Shown: positions 1 through 5,688 of the stretch, piece by piece
Layout: each line of letters opens with the position of its first letter
Position numbering within the stretch: position 1 is the stretch's first letter
NCBI GenBank assembly: GCA_029856615.1
Contig: JAHKLF010000062.1
Span: 1-8,144, forward strand
Length of the DNA: 8,144 bases
Direction: 5' to 3'
Source of the DNA: Candidatus Njordarchaeota archaeon
GTDB lineage: Archaea > Asgardarchaeota > Njordarchaeia > Njordarchaeales > Njordarchaeaceae
Translations under genes and position numbers: made by a program
The notes under the pieces: generated by a model
Told to the model about the DNA's origin: nothing
Seen by the model: the letters and a program-made list of their open reading frames with translations, nothing else
The model's database searches: none

Positions 1-7
1 GAGAAAT

Positions 8-562
8 ATGGGTGACCCCAAACGCCAGAGAAAAAAATATAAGACTCCATCGCATCCATGGCAACGTGAAAGACTATATGAGGAATTACAATTAGTGGGC
101 CGATACGGACTTAGAAACAAACGCGAATTATGGAGATTCAAAACATTATTATCAGAGATCAGAAGACGTGCCAGAAGCCTATTAGCGTTACCGCCCAGTG
201 AGAGAGAAGCACAGGAAAAAGCTTTGATTCATCGACTATATATCATGGGAGTTCTCGATAAAGATGCCATGCTGGATGATATACTGAATCTTACAGTAGA
301 AGATCTACTAAAAAGGAGACTTCAAACAGTTGTTTATGAAATGGGATTAGCAAAGACCATTCATCAAGCGCGACAAATGATCGTGCACCGGCACATTACT
401 GTTAACGGTCGCATTGTAACGTCGCCTAGTTATATTGTTAAAAGAGATGACGTCATAGCCGTCCATCCAAGATCTCCTTATTTAAAACTTCAAAAGGCAG
501 TTGAAGAAGTATTAGAAAGCGTTCCTCCAACAACTACTAGCGAAACTACTGAGGAAAAGTAA
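8..562 (+). CDS. rps4: Small ribosomal subunit protein uS4 (archaeal S4)
   Basis: Ribosomal protein S4 binds 16S rRNA early in small-subunit assembly and helps maintain decoding accuracy. The 184-residue product has the archaeal/eukaryotic layout. The N-terminus starts MGDPKRQRKKY and continues with a TPSHPW motif, both typical of archaeal S4. A basic helical region follows (about 15-60), and the RNA-binding S4 domain lies at about 102-155 (RRLQTVVYEMGLAKTIHQAR, then HITVNGRIV). The C-terminal tail (172-184) is rich in Thr, Ser and Glu and looks disordered. Length is normal for the archaeal family. The ATG start is fixed by the conserved MGDPK opening. Only seven bases precede it here, so the ribosome-binding site is cut off. 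In many archaea S4 lies between S13 and S11. Here the gene downstream is dtdA, so that order is not kept on the 3' side. Confidence 0.97.
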   Translation: MGDPKRQRKKYKTPSHPWQRERLYEELQLVGRYGLRNKRELWRFKTLLSEIRRRARSLLALPPSEREAQEKALIHRLYIMGVLDKDAMLDDILNLTVEDLLKRRLQTVVYEMGLAKTIHQARQMIVHRHITVNGRIVTSPSYIVKRDDVIAVHPRSPYLKLQKAVEEVLESVPPTTTSETTEEK

Positions 563-580
563 CTTTTTCCGGAACCCATT

Positions 581-588
581 ATTTAAAA
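581..588 (+). promoter_or_regulatory. TATA-like element before dtdA
   Basis: ATTTAAAA sits about 40 nt before the dtdA ATG. A transcript starting about 25 nt downstream of it (near 610) would have a short leader of roughly 14 nt. This would allow dtdA to be transcribed separately from rps4, although read-through across the 61-bp gap is also possible. The call rests on sequence and spacing only, in an AT-rich background. Confidence 0.3.
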
Positions 589-623
589 ACATTGGTTAAA
601 ATGTATTTTATACCGGGTAAAAC

Positions 624-1505
624 ATGTTATCCGCTATCGTGTCCTCTAAAAGGGATCCAGCTAGTCGAAATATATTAAATTGCTTGCTCGAAATATGCTC
701 TTGGAATAAAACGGGAATATCTCTTAAAGGAAACGAAATTCTCCAATGCGATGAAACAAATAGCTTACTCATAACAATAGATTCTGATCTAACGTCCGCT
801 GAATTCTTATCGGAATTACCAATCCTCGTCGAACGACTTATTTTCATAAGTCGCCACGAAGCTACGTCTAAAAAACCCTCTTTACTAATTCATTTTACTG
901 GTAATTGGACTAGTAACGCTATGCTAGGAGGATATCCAAACACGCTTGGAATATCTGATCCCATTTTTGCTAAATATGCGTTCATCGAAATTCTGCGTGA
1001 AAAAGAAAAAAGAGACAGATTATCGGAATTCGAAATCAGTTTAGAAGCCACACATCACGGACCTACACAACTAAACAAACCTTTAACTTTCATTGAAATC
1101 GGGAGCGATCCAGATAAGTGGAGAAATAAAGAGGCGGGAGAAGCTTGGGCTCATGCAATAATACGAGCCTTAGAACGGTTACAGAGAAAGAAGGATTATA
1201 AGAATCTAGTTGTTGCAATAGGATTTGGCGGTCCGCATTATGCTCCAAATTTTTCGAAAGTAGAAAGAGAAACTTGCATCGCTATGGGTCATATCGCTCC
1301 GAAATATGTAATAGATCAGATCTCGCCTCATGTTTTGCGTCAAGCTTATTTGAAGAATATGGTCAAGCCAAAATTAGCGCTTATTGATTGGAAAGGGTTA
1401 ACGGGAGCTCAGAGAGAAAAAGTAATTACTCTCCTCAAAGAACTTAACTTTAATTTAGAAATCGTGAAAATACATACTGCTTTAAGAAAGTATAGTACGA
1501 CATAA
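624..1505 (+). CDS. dtdA: D-aminoacyl-tRNA deacylase, archaeal DTD2 type
   Basis: This cytoplasmic enzyme hydrolyses D-amino acids, classically D-tyrosine, from mischarged tRNA, keeping D-residues out of proteins. DTD2 is the version found in archaea and plants, unrelated in fold to bacterial DTD. The 293-residue protein shows the family motifs in order: an N-terminal AIVSSKRDPAS segment (4-14), SRHEA (76-80), HFTGNW (90-95), EATHHGP (141-147), FIEIGS (156-161), GFGGPHYAP (200-208) and GHIAPKY (222-228). The conserved histidines in these blocks probably serve metal binding and catalysis. The ATG at 624 is chosen because the conserved N-terminal strand begins right after it. Upstream there is only a weak GGGT purine motif (615-618), and the ATG at 601 is out of frame. 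It faces the minus-strand GTPase gene across a 100-bp convergent gap. Confidence 0.95.
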   Translation: MLSAIVSSKRDPASRNILNCLLEICSWNKTGISLKGNEILQCDETNSLLITIDSDLTSAEFLSELPILVERLIFISRHEATSKKPSLLIHFTGNWTSNAMLGGYPNTLGISDPIFAKYAFIEILREKEKRDRLSEFEISLEATHHGPTQLNKPLTFIEIGSDPDKWRNKEAGEAWAHAIIRALERLQRKKDYKNLVVAIGFGGPHYAPNFSKVERETCIAMGHIAPKYVIDQISPHVLRQAYLKNMVKPKLALIDWKGLTGAQREKVITLLKELNFNLEIVKIHTALRKYSTT

Positions 1506-1542
1506 CAAAACAAATTATTTTCCTACTCAAATATGAGTGTAT

Positions 1543-1549
1543 AAAAAAA
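1543..1549 (-). terminator. T-tract terminator candidate for the GTPase gene
   Basis: A run of seven T on the minus strand lies about 57 nt after the GTPase stop codon. Archaeal RNA polymerase can terminate at oligo-T tracts without a strong hairpin. A short stem, ACTCA/TGAGT around AATA (1525-1538), lies just beyond it. On the plus strand the only candidates for dtdA are weak T-rich runs at 1515-1521 and 1586-1590. Confidence 0.35.
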
Positions 1550-1605
1550 GGCCACTGTCTAGTTCTCCTTTAACATTTAAACCAGTTTTTGCCAATGATT
1601 TCTTA

Positions 1606-2211
1606 TTAACTTTTCTTAGCCAATCTCCGTGCTCGTAATTTAACTGCCGCGAATTCTAATATTACCTTAGCAAGATGAGTAAATGCTTCATTTACATTTT
1701 CTCCAGTTTTAGCCGAAGTCTCAATATATGGTACCTTTATTCCTAGTTGCTTACTTGCCATCTCTGCATATTTCATGCCCACTTGCGGAGGCAACGCATT
1801 CTCAACTTTCCCGCGAAGATCTATTTTGTTACCAACTAGAACAAAGGGTAGTGCTCCTCCACTATTCCTCCAAAATTCGCTGATCCATTTTGGAACATTA
1901 TAATATGATCTAGCATTAGTAATATCAAACACTACGAGCGCTGCTTTAGCTCCACGATAATATAATGGCCTAACCTGATCCCATGTCGGTTGGCCTGCTA
2001 AGTCCCAGATTGACCACTCGATGAAAATTCTTCCAAAAATGTTATCATTAAATGTCATTTTCTTAATGTAAAAGTTTGCTCCTACCGTTTTAATATATTC
2101 CGTAGTGAACCCTTGCCCCAGATAACGTCTCGCAATAGATGTTTTACCTACGCCCCCGTCTCCGATTAGAACAACCTTGAATCTTACTAAACGAACTTTT
2201 TCTGAAGACAT
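1606..2211 (-). CDS. Rab/Ras-like small GTPase
   Basis: A single-domain small GTPase of 201 residues that should switch between GTP- and GDP-bound states. All five G motifs are visible: P-loop GDGGVGKT (17-24), switch I Thr42 in TVGANF, WDLAGQ (69-74) with the catalytic Gln74, NKID (128-131) and ETSAKTG (164-170). It reads as Rab-like rather than Arf-, Rag- or MglA-like. It keeps YYRGA (84-88), VVFDIT (93-98) and a WDLAGQ block resembling the Rab-family signatures. The C-terminus is basic (RARRLAKK) and has no cysteine, so prenyl anchoring as in eukaryotic Rabs is not possible. The frame can be extended to a TTG at 2223, giving MVCL before the M used here. I prefer the ATG at 2211 because GGTG (2218-2221) lies 6 nt before it and would otherwise be coding. 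Effectors and regulators are unknown; no GAP, GEF or roadblock protein is nearby. Confidence 0.93.
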   Translation of the reverse strand: MSSEKVRLVRFKVVLIGDGGVGKTSIARRYLGQGFTTEYIKTVGANFYIKKMTFNDNIFGRIFIEWSIWDLAGQPTWDQVRPLYYRGAKAALVVFDITNARSYYNVPKWISEFWRNSGGALPFVLVGNKIDLRGKVENALPPQVGMKYAEMASKQLGIKVPYIETSAKTGENVNEAFTHLAKVILEFAAVKLRARRLAKKS

Positions 2212-2217
2212 TAAGCA

Positions 2218-2221
2218 CACC
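2218..2221 (-). promoter_or_regulatory. Shine-Dalgarno deciding the GTPase start
   Basis: GGTG on the minus strand matches the archaeal 16S 3'-end complement (GGAGGTGATC) and lies 6 nt before the ATG at 2211. The longer TTG/GTG starts (2223, 2220) overlap this motif, so the ATG is the more likely start. Confidence 0.6.
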
Positions 2222-2249
2222 AAAATACGAGTATCAGCAAATATGAAAA

Positions 2250-2258
2250 GATTATAGT
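2250..2258 (-). promoter_or_regulatory. TATA-like element for the GTPase gene
   Basis: ACTATAATC on the minus strand is about 40 nt upstream of the chosen ATG. It would place transcription start near 2228 and leave a short leader containing the GGTG motif. It overlaps a tandem 7-bp repeat (ATAGTGT twice on the plus strand, 2254-2267). The wider gap 2212-2409 separates two genes on the same strand; apart from these signals and the rfcS T-tract I see nothing else in it. Confidence 0.3.
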
Positions 2259-2378
2259 GTATAGTGTCAATAAAAATATTCTCAATGTAGTACTTTAAAG
2301 GTTTTTCACTGTTTGTTTAATAATTATGTCCCCCTTTTAAGAGAGTTTCTGTTTAGAGAGAAGTATTACATGATTACC

Positions 2379-2385
2379 AAAAAAA
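2379..2385 (-). terminator. T-tract terminator candidate for rfcS
   Basis: Seven consecutive T on the minus strand start about 25 nt past the rfcS TGA stop, a typical position for archaeal intrinsic termination. It suggests that rfcS and the GTPase gene are at least partly separate transcription units. Confidence 0.4.
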
Positions 2386-2409
2386 GTGAGAAACGTTTTT
2401 GGATATAGC

Positions 2410-3405
2410 TCATTTCTTGCTTGATCGTTTATATTTAACACCCAAATCCGCGATTGTAGCTAAAAGTGCTGTGAGCTGTAGGTAATCCGTAGCTCCTTGG
2501 GATATTCTAAAGTCTAAATCACTGATGAATTTTAGCAGCTCAATTTTATCTTCGGAGTCAAGATTGATTACTCCTCTGCTAATTACGCGATAAAATTCCT
2601 GCAATAAATCTTCGCCAGAAACCCCCTCTTCAACTAAAGCTTTAATTAATTCTTTTCGCGCTCCTTCAAAATCGCCATTAAAAGCTTTCTTAACCATTTC
2701 TTCAACTTTTTCTGGATATACTAAGCCCGCAGTTCTATAAACCACGTCTTTAGTAACTGGTACGCCAAGATAAGCTACGCTCTGTAATAAGTTAATTGCT
2801 TTCCTCAGATCTCCTTCACTGATCTCTATTATCGCTTCTAGCCCATCCTCTTTTAGATCAACGCCCTCGCTTACTGCTATATATTTTAGCCTCTGAATAA
2901 TAGCTTCCTTTGATAATCTCTTAAACTTAAATACTGCTGTTCTTGATTGTATGGGTTCAATAATTTTTGAGGGATAGTTACAGATTAAGATAAATCTAGT
3001 AATATCTGCGAAATTCTCCATTGTTCTCCTTAAAGCATGTTGTGCTTCCCGAGTCATCGAGTCTGCCTCATCAAGAATTAAGATTTTATAGGGAATCTCA
3101 CCTACGATTCTCGTTCTTGCAAAATCTTTTAATTTTGTCCGTACCATTTCAATGCCGCGTTCATCCGATGCATTAAGTTCTAAAACGTAATTCCTCCAAT
3201 TTTCTCCGTACAAATCATGAGCTAATGCTAGAGCTGCTGTAGTTTTACCGGTACCAGGGGGTCCTGCGAATAACATGTTAGGTACATTTCTTGTTTCCAC
3301 GAATTTTTTTAGTGCTTGGACGACTTCTTCTTGATCTACGATTTCATCAAGTGTGCGTGGTCGATATTTTTCCACCCATAAGACTTCCTCAATAGCGGAT
3401 GACAA
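2410..3405 (-). CDS. rfcS: Replication factor C small subunit (clamp loader)
   Basis: An AAA+ subunit of the archaeal clamp loader, which uses ATP to open the PCNA ring and place it on primer-template DNA together with the large RFC subunit (not in this window). The 331 residues show WVEKYRPRTLDEIV (10-23), Walker A GPPGTGKTT (48-56), the RFC box LNASDERG (77-84), Walker B ILILDEAD (108-115), sensor 1 around ICNYPSK (141-147), arginine-finger motif SRTAVF (154-159; Thr where many family members have Cys), sensor 2 GDLRKAIN (198-205) and a helical C-terminal collar region. Length is standard and there is no intein, although archaeal RFC genes often carry one. I take the TTG at 3405 as start: GGTGATC (3409-3415), a near-perfect Shine-Dalgarno, lies 3 nt before it. 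The longer GTG start at 3414 lies inside that motif and adds only MIS plus the Leu codon that becomes the initiator. Confidence 0.97.
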   Translation of the reverse strand: MSSAIEEVLWVEKYRPRTLDEIVDQEEVVQALKKFVETRNVPNMLFAGPPGTGKTTAALALAHDLYGENWRNYVLELNASDERGIEMVRTKLKDFARTRIVGEIPYKILILDEADSMTREAQHALRRTMENFADITRFILICNYPSKIIEPIQSRTAVFKFKRLSKEAIIQRLKYIAVSEGVDLKEDGLEAIIEISEGDLRKAINLLQSVAYLGVPVTKDVVYRTAGLVYPEKVEEMVKKAFNGDFEGARKELIKALVEEGVSGEDLLQEFYRVISRGVINLDSEDKIELLKFISDLDFRISQGATDYLQLTALLATIADLGVKYKRSSKK

Positions 3406-3408
3406 TGA

Positions 3409-3415
3409 GATCACC
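3409..3415 (-). promoter_or_regulatory. Shine-Dalgarno deciding the rfcS start
   Basis: GGTGATC on the minus strand is a seven-base match to the archaeal anti-Shine-Dalgarno complement and precedes a TTG codon (3403-3405). The alternative GTG start is embedded in this motif, so it would have no ribosome-binding site of its own. Confidence 0.65.
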
Positions 3416-3429
3416 GGTTCTTTGTTCTA

Positions 3430-3445
3430 AATGAAAATTTTCATT
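3430..3445. repeat. Perfect 16-bp palindrome in the rfcS promoter region
   Basis: AATGAAAATTTTCATT reads identically on both strands. It lies between the TATA-like element (3451-3457) and the rfcS start, covering roughly -18 to -3 if transcription begins near 3427. A dimeric repressor bound here would block initiation. Chance occurrence in AT-rich DNA is possible. Confidence 0.4.
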
Positions 3446-3450
3446 AATGC

Positions 3451-3457
3451 TATATAT
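3451..3457 (-). promoter_or_regulatory. TATA-like element for rfcS
   Basis: ATATATA on the minus strand, inside GCGATATATAGC, is about 47 nt upstream of the TTG start and is the best TATA match on that side. The divergent gap 3415-3663 (249 bp) also holds the palindrome, an AT-rich 6-bp stem (3580-3585 with 3592-3597) and the promoter of the operon on the right. I see no RNA gene in it. Confidence 0.4.
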
Positions 3458-3620
3458 CGCATGTTTTGAACTATTGTATATCATAAAATCCTTTATTCAC
3501 TCATAAAAATTTCTAACTTTGTGTCACAATAAAATTGCGCTGAAAAATCATGAATAGCGTTTTTCGACGTATTCAATACATATTAGTAATGTAATATACG
3601 TGTTTAATAGTGTAATCAAT

Positions 3621-3628
3621 TGATATAG
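3621..3628 (+). promoter_or_regulatory. TATA-like element for the 3664-5688 operon
   Basis: TGATATAG lies about 40 nt upstream of the first ATG of the operon. A start site near 3650 would leave a leader of about 14 nt, just enough for the GAGG ribosome-binding motif at 3656-3659. A second TATA-like stretch (AATATA, 3593-3598) is a less well-spaced alternative. Confidence 0.3.
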
Positions 3629-3663
3629 TAAGACTGTTCATTCTATCAGAGTTGTGAGGAAAA

Positions 3664-3987
3664 ATGGCAGTGCTTAATCTTATAGTTCATGAATTAGCCA
3701 TTCCGGGGAGAATCCAGGGAAAAGAAATCGTTGATGTTAATATCAGGAAGATAGGCGTCATTAGAGGATTTAGAATTAAGTTTCCTCCTCTTAGAGTTTA
3801 CCTTATTATAAGGGGAAAGAATACGGAGACCGAAGTCCCCATTGAAAGTATTGACAAAATTACTAGTAATGTAGTAAAGATAAATATGCCACTTGACAAT
3901 CTAGAAGAATTGGGTCCAAATGATATTTTGGAATTAATTAAAGAAGTAAAGGATGAAATCATAACTGAAGTTCAATTTTATAGTTAA
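3664..3987 (+). CDS. Small beta-rich protein, possibly PRC-barrel-like
   Basis: I do not firmly recognise this 107-residue protein. It has no cysteine, no signal peptide and no membrane segment. Residues about 18-75 resemble a PRC-barrel in arrangement: GKEIVDVNIRKIGVIRGFRI, then strands VYLIIRGKNTETEVPIESI and KITSNVVKI. PRC-barrels are small beta barrels used as adaptor or RNA/protein-binding modules in archaea. The C-terminal part (77-103) is acidic and probably helical, and is a candidate for partner contact. The start is an ATG with GAGG (3656-3659) 4 nt before it. It opens a tight plus-strand operon, with the HD phosphohydrolase beginning 16 nt after its stop, so it may act with that enzyme or be only co-expressed. 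An Sm-like or other small barrel fold is an alternative. Confidence 0.8.
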   Translation: MAVLNLIVHELAIPGRIQGKEIVDVNIRKIGVIRGFRIKFPPLRVYLIIRGKNTETEVPIESIDKITSNVVKINMPLDNLEELGPNDILELIKEVKDEIITEVQFYS

Positions 3988-3993
3988 TCACAT

Positions 3994-3997
3994 GAGG
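3994..3997 (+). promoter_or_regulatory. Shine-Dalgarno deciding the HD phosphohydrolase start
   Basis: GAGG lies 6 nt before the ATG at 4004. The earlier in-frame ATG at 3992 overlaps this motif and has no purine-rich motif of its own, so the inner ATG is preferred. Confidence 0.5.
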
Positions 3998-4003
3998 ATA
4001 AAA

Positions 4004-5287
4004 ATGATTTTAATCAAAGATCCGTTATACGGTTACGTATCCTTTAATGATGATTTCTCTCTCATTATAGATTCAAAGCCATTCCAGCGTTTGAGACGAA
4101 TAAAGCAAGTTTTTGGTAGCGATTTTGTATATCCCTCGGCCAATCATACTCGATTCGAACATAGTCTAGGAGTTGGCTTCTTAGCAAATAAAATGATCAA
4201 TCATCTACGTAACAATTCGAATGAAGACATTACTGACGAGGACATAAGAACTGTCACATGTGCGGGATTACTTCATGATGTGGGACACGGTCCATTTAGC
4301 CATGCTTTTGAAGGTTTTTTAGCGAGATTGGGAATGAATCATGAAGATTTTTCGAGAAGAATAATCCTTGAGGTTTTAGTAGATGAAATCAGAAGGTTAG
4401 GTCTTGATCCCGAATTGGTCGCTGAACTCGCTGCAGGAACTCGCTTAAAGAAATCATTAGATAGACCTTATTTAAAACAAATCATTGGTAGTACAATTGA
4501 TGCTGATAAATTAGACTATTTACGTAGAGATTCATACCATGCTGGAACAGCTTTTGGATTCATTGACGTTGAGAGGATTATTCTGCACCTTAGGATCTTT
4601 GATAAGCAATTATGCATCGATGAAAAAGCTAAGCAAGTGATTGAATCAATGATCCTTGGACGCGCGCTTGCATTTGAGGCTATTTATTATCATAAGACCT
4701 CTAGAGCTGCGCAAATATTAATTGATAAAGCGATTAATGCTGCGGCTGATGATCTAAATCTACATGAAATCAAAGATGACGTAATTAGGTATATTGAATT
4801 AGATGATTATGTAACATGGGCTTTACTAAAAAACAATGCCAAATCGCGTGATTACATAAAGATGCTAGAGACAAGAAATTTGCTAAAAGTTGCATGGGAG
4901 ACGACGGGGATAATTGATGCAAAAGCAAAATCTATCGTGAATTTACTCTCTTCTCCTAAATTTAGAGAGAACATAGAAAGTCTAATTGCTGATGCTGCTG
5001 GTGTTGATCCTAAATTCATTGCAATAGATTTACCTACTTTGCCTAACATACCTTATCGACATTGGATTAAAGGAGAACCCATGCAAATACCTATATTAGT
5101 AAAAGATAATACTGGAAAAAGAATAGTTTCTCTGAGTAAAATATCCCAATTTGTAAGATCTATTGAGGGGTTCTTCTACGCTGTGCGTGTTTATACATTA
5201 GAGAAACATCGTGACACCGTGAAAAAAGCCACTCTTAAGACATTTAGTGATTTCGCTTCAATTCGACCAGAGGAGATGTACGTATGA
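4004..5287 (+). CDS. HD-domain phosphohydrolase, SAMHD1/dNTPase-like
   Basis: A metal-dependent HD phosphohydrolase of the group that includes SAMHD1 and prokaryotic dNTP triphosphohydrolases (COG1078 type). The likely reaction is hydrolysis of (d)NTPs to nucleoside and triphosphate, but specificity cannot be read from sequence. The 427-residue protein has RFEHSLGVG (50-58, metal His53), LLHDVGHGPFSH (89-100, His91/Asp92 pair, His95, His100) and DADKLDYLRRD (166-176). In the last block Asp168, Lys169, Tyr172 and Asp176 align by eye with SAMHD1 D311, K312, Y315 and D319. IYYHK (227-231) resembles the SAMHD1 AYQHK segment. No N-terminal SAM domain is present. The ATG at 4004 gives MILIKDPLYGYV, matching how the family usually begins; the ATG at 3992 would add four residues. 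Its stop overlaps the ribK start in an ATGA junction, implying translational coupling. Confidence 0.94.
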   Translation: MILIKDPLYGYVSFNDDFSLIIDSKPFQRLRRIKQVFGSDFVYPSANHTRFEHSLGVGFLANKMINHLRNNSNEDITDEDIRTVTCAGLLHDVGHGPFSHAFEGFLARLGMNHEDFSRRIILEVLVDEIRRLGLDPELVAELAAGTRLKKSLDRPYLKQIIGSTIDADKLDYLRRDSYHAGTAFGFIDVERIILHLRIFDKQLCIDEKAKQVIESMILGRALAFEAIYYHKTSRAAQILIDKAINAAADDLNLHEIKDDVIRYIELDDYVTWALLKNNAKSRDYIKMLETRNLLKVAWETTGIIDAKAKSIVNLLSSPKFRENIESLIADAAGVDPKFIAIDLPTLPNIPYRHWIKGEPMQIPILVKDNTGKRIVSLSKISQFVRSIEGFFYAVRVYTLEKHRDTVKKATLKTFSDFASIRPEEMYV

Positions 5288-5688
5288 GTAAAGTAAGAAG
5301 AATTAAAGTCAGAGGAAGAGTAATCTCGGGCGTTGGTAAAGGGAAATATTACGTATCTTTACGCCCATACTATGCCCTTTTCTCAAGCATATTATCTGCT
5401 CCTCCATTTCTTGGAACTTTAAATGTAACTGTAGAGAATGGTGTGCTAAATATTAACAATTTGCCACACACCTTTTGTCCTTCTGGATATGGCGAGATAA
5501 AATATGCATTAGGAGAGCTAAGAGGAACCAAAATTTTAGTGTTACGACCGTGCAAAAGCGTGCATCCCCAGAATGTTTTTGAGATCGTTGCACCCATTGA
5601 AATAAGAAAGTGGCTTAGGCTTAGAGATGGAGATGAGATCGAATTCGATGTGTATATTATTAAAGAAATTGAAGAAGAAAATCGCTAA
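5284..5688 (+). CDS. ribK: CTP-dependent riboflavin kinase (DUF120)
   Basis: Archaeal riboflavin kinase makes FMN from riboflavin using CTP rather than ATP, with a cradle-loop barrel fold unlike the bacterial/eukaryotic enzyme. The 134-residue protein matches the stand-alone catalytic form; some archaeal homologues carry an extra N-terminal winged helix, absent here. Visible motifs are the nucleotide-binding glycine segment GRVISGVGKGKYYVSL (11-26), PPFLGTLNV (40-48), LRPCKSVHPQNVFEIVAP (87-104) and LRLRDGDEIEFDV (111-123). The ATG at 5284 follows GAGGAG (5270-5275) by 8 nt and overlaps the upstream HD gene by 4 nt, so it is the third gene of the 3664-5688 operon. Its last 29 bp overlap, tail to tail, the minus-strand gene that ends at 5660. 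No FMN riboswitch is evident. Confidence 0.95.
   Translation: MSKVRRIKVRGRVISGVGKGKYYVSLRPYYALFSSILSAPPFLGTLNVTVENGVLNINNLPHTFCPSGYGEIKYALGELRGTKILVLRPCKSVHPQNVFEIVAPIEIRKWLRLRDGDEIEFDVYIIKEIEEENR

Noticed and set aside
608..847. 79-codon open frame on the minus strand
   Set aside because: It lies wholly antisense to the start of dtdA, whose conserved motifs prove the plus-strand frame, and its product resembles nothing I recognise.
2940..2960. SRT instead of SRC in the RFC arginine-finger motif, considered as a defect
   Set aside because: The essential arginine is kept, and Thr for Cys at this position is a mild change that I believe occurs in other archaeal RFC subunits.
3567..3601. Nested AT-rich inverted repeats (ACGTAT/ATACGT and ATATTA/TAATAT) in the divergent gap, considered as an operator or RNA hairpin
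   Set aside because: Short, imperfectly nested and almost pure A/T, so likely by chance; no T-tract follows and no known RNA family is suggested.
3415..3663. Search for a tRNA, box C/D RNA or other RNA gene in the largest gap
   Set aside because: No T-loop-like GGTTC motif, no paired C/D boxes and no GC-rich stem, which would be expected for RNA genes standing out in AT-rich DNA.
4852..5049. 65-codon minus-strand open frame inside the HD gene
   Set aside because: Antisense to a well-supported coding frame and with no ribosome-binding motif of note; a shadow.
5370..5597. 75-codon minus-strand open frame inside ribK
   Set aside because: Covered by the conserved DUF120 motifs on the plus strand; a shadow.
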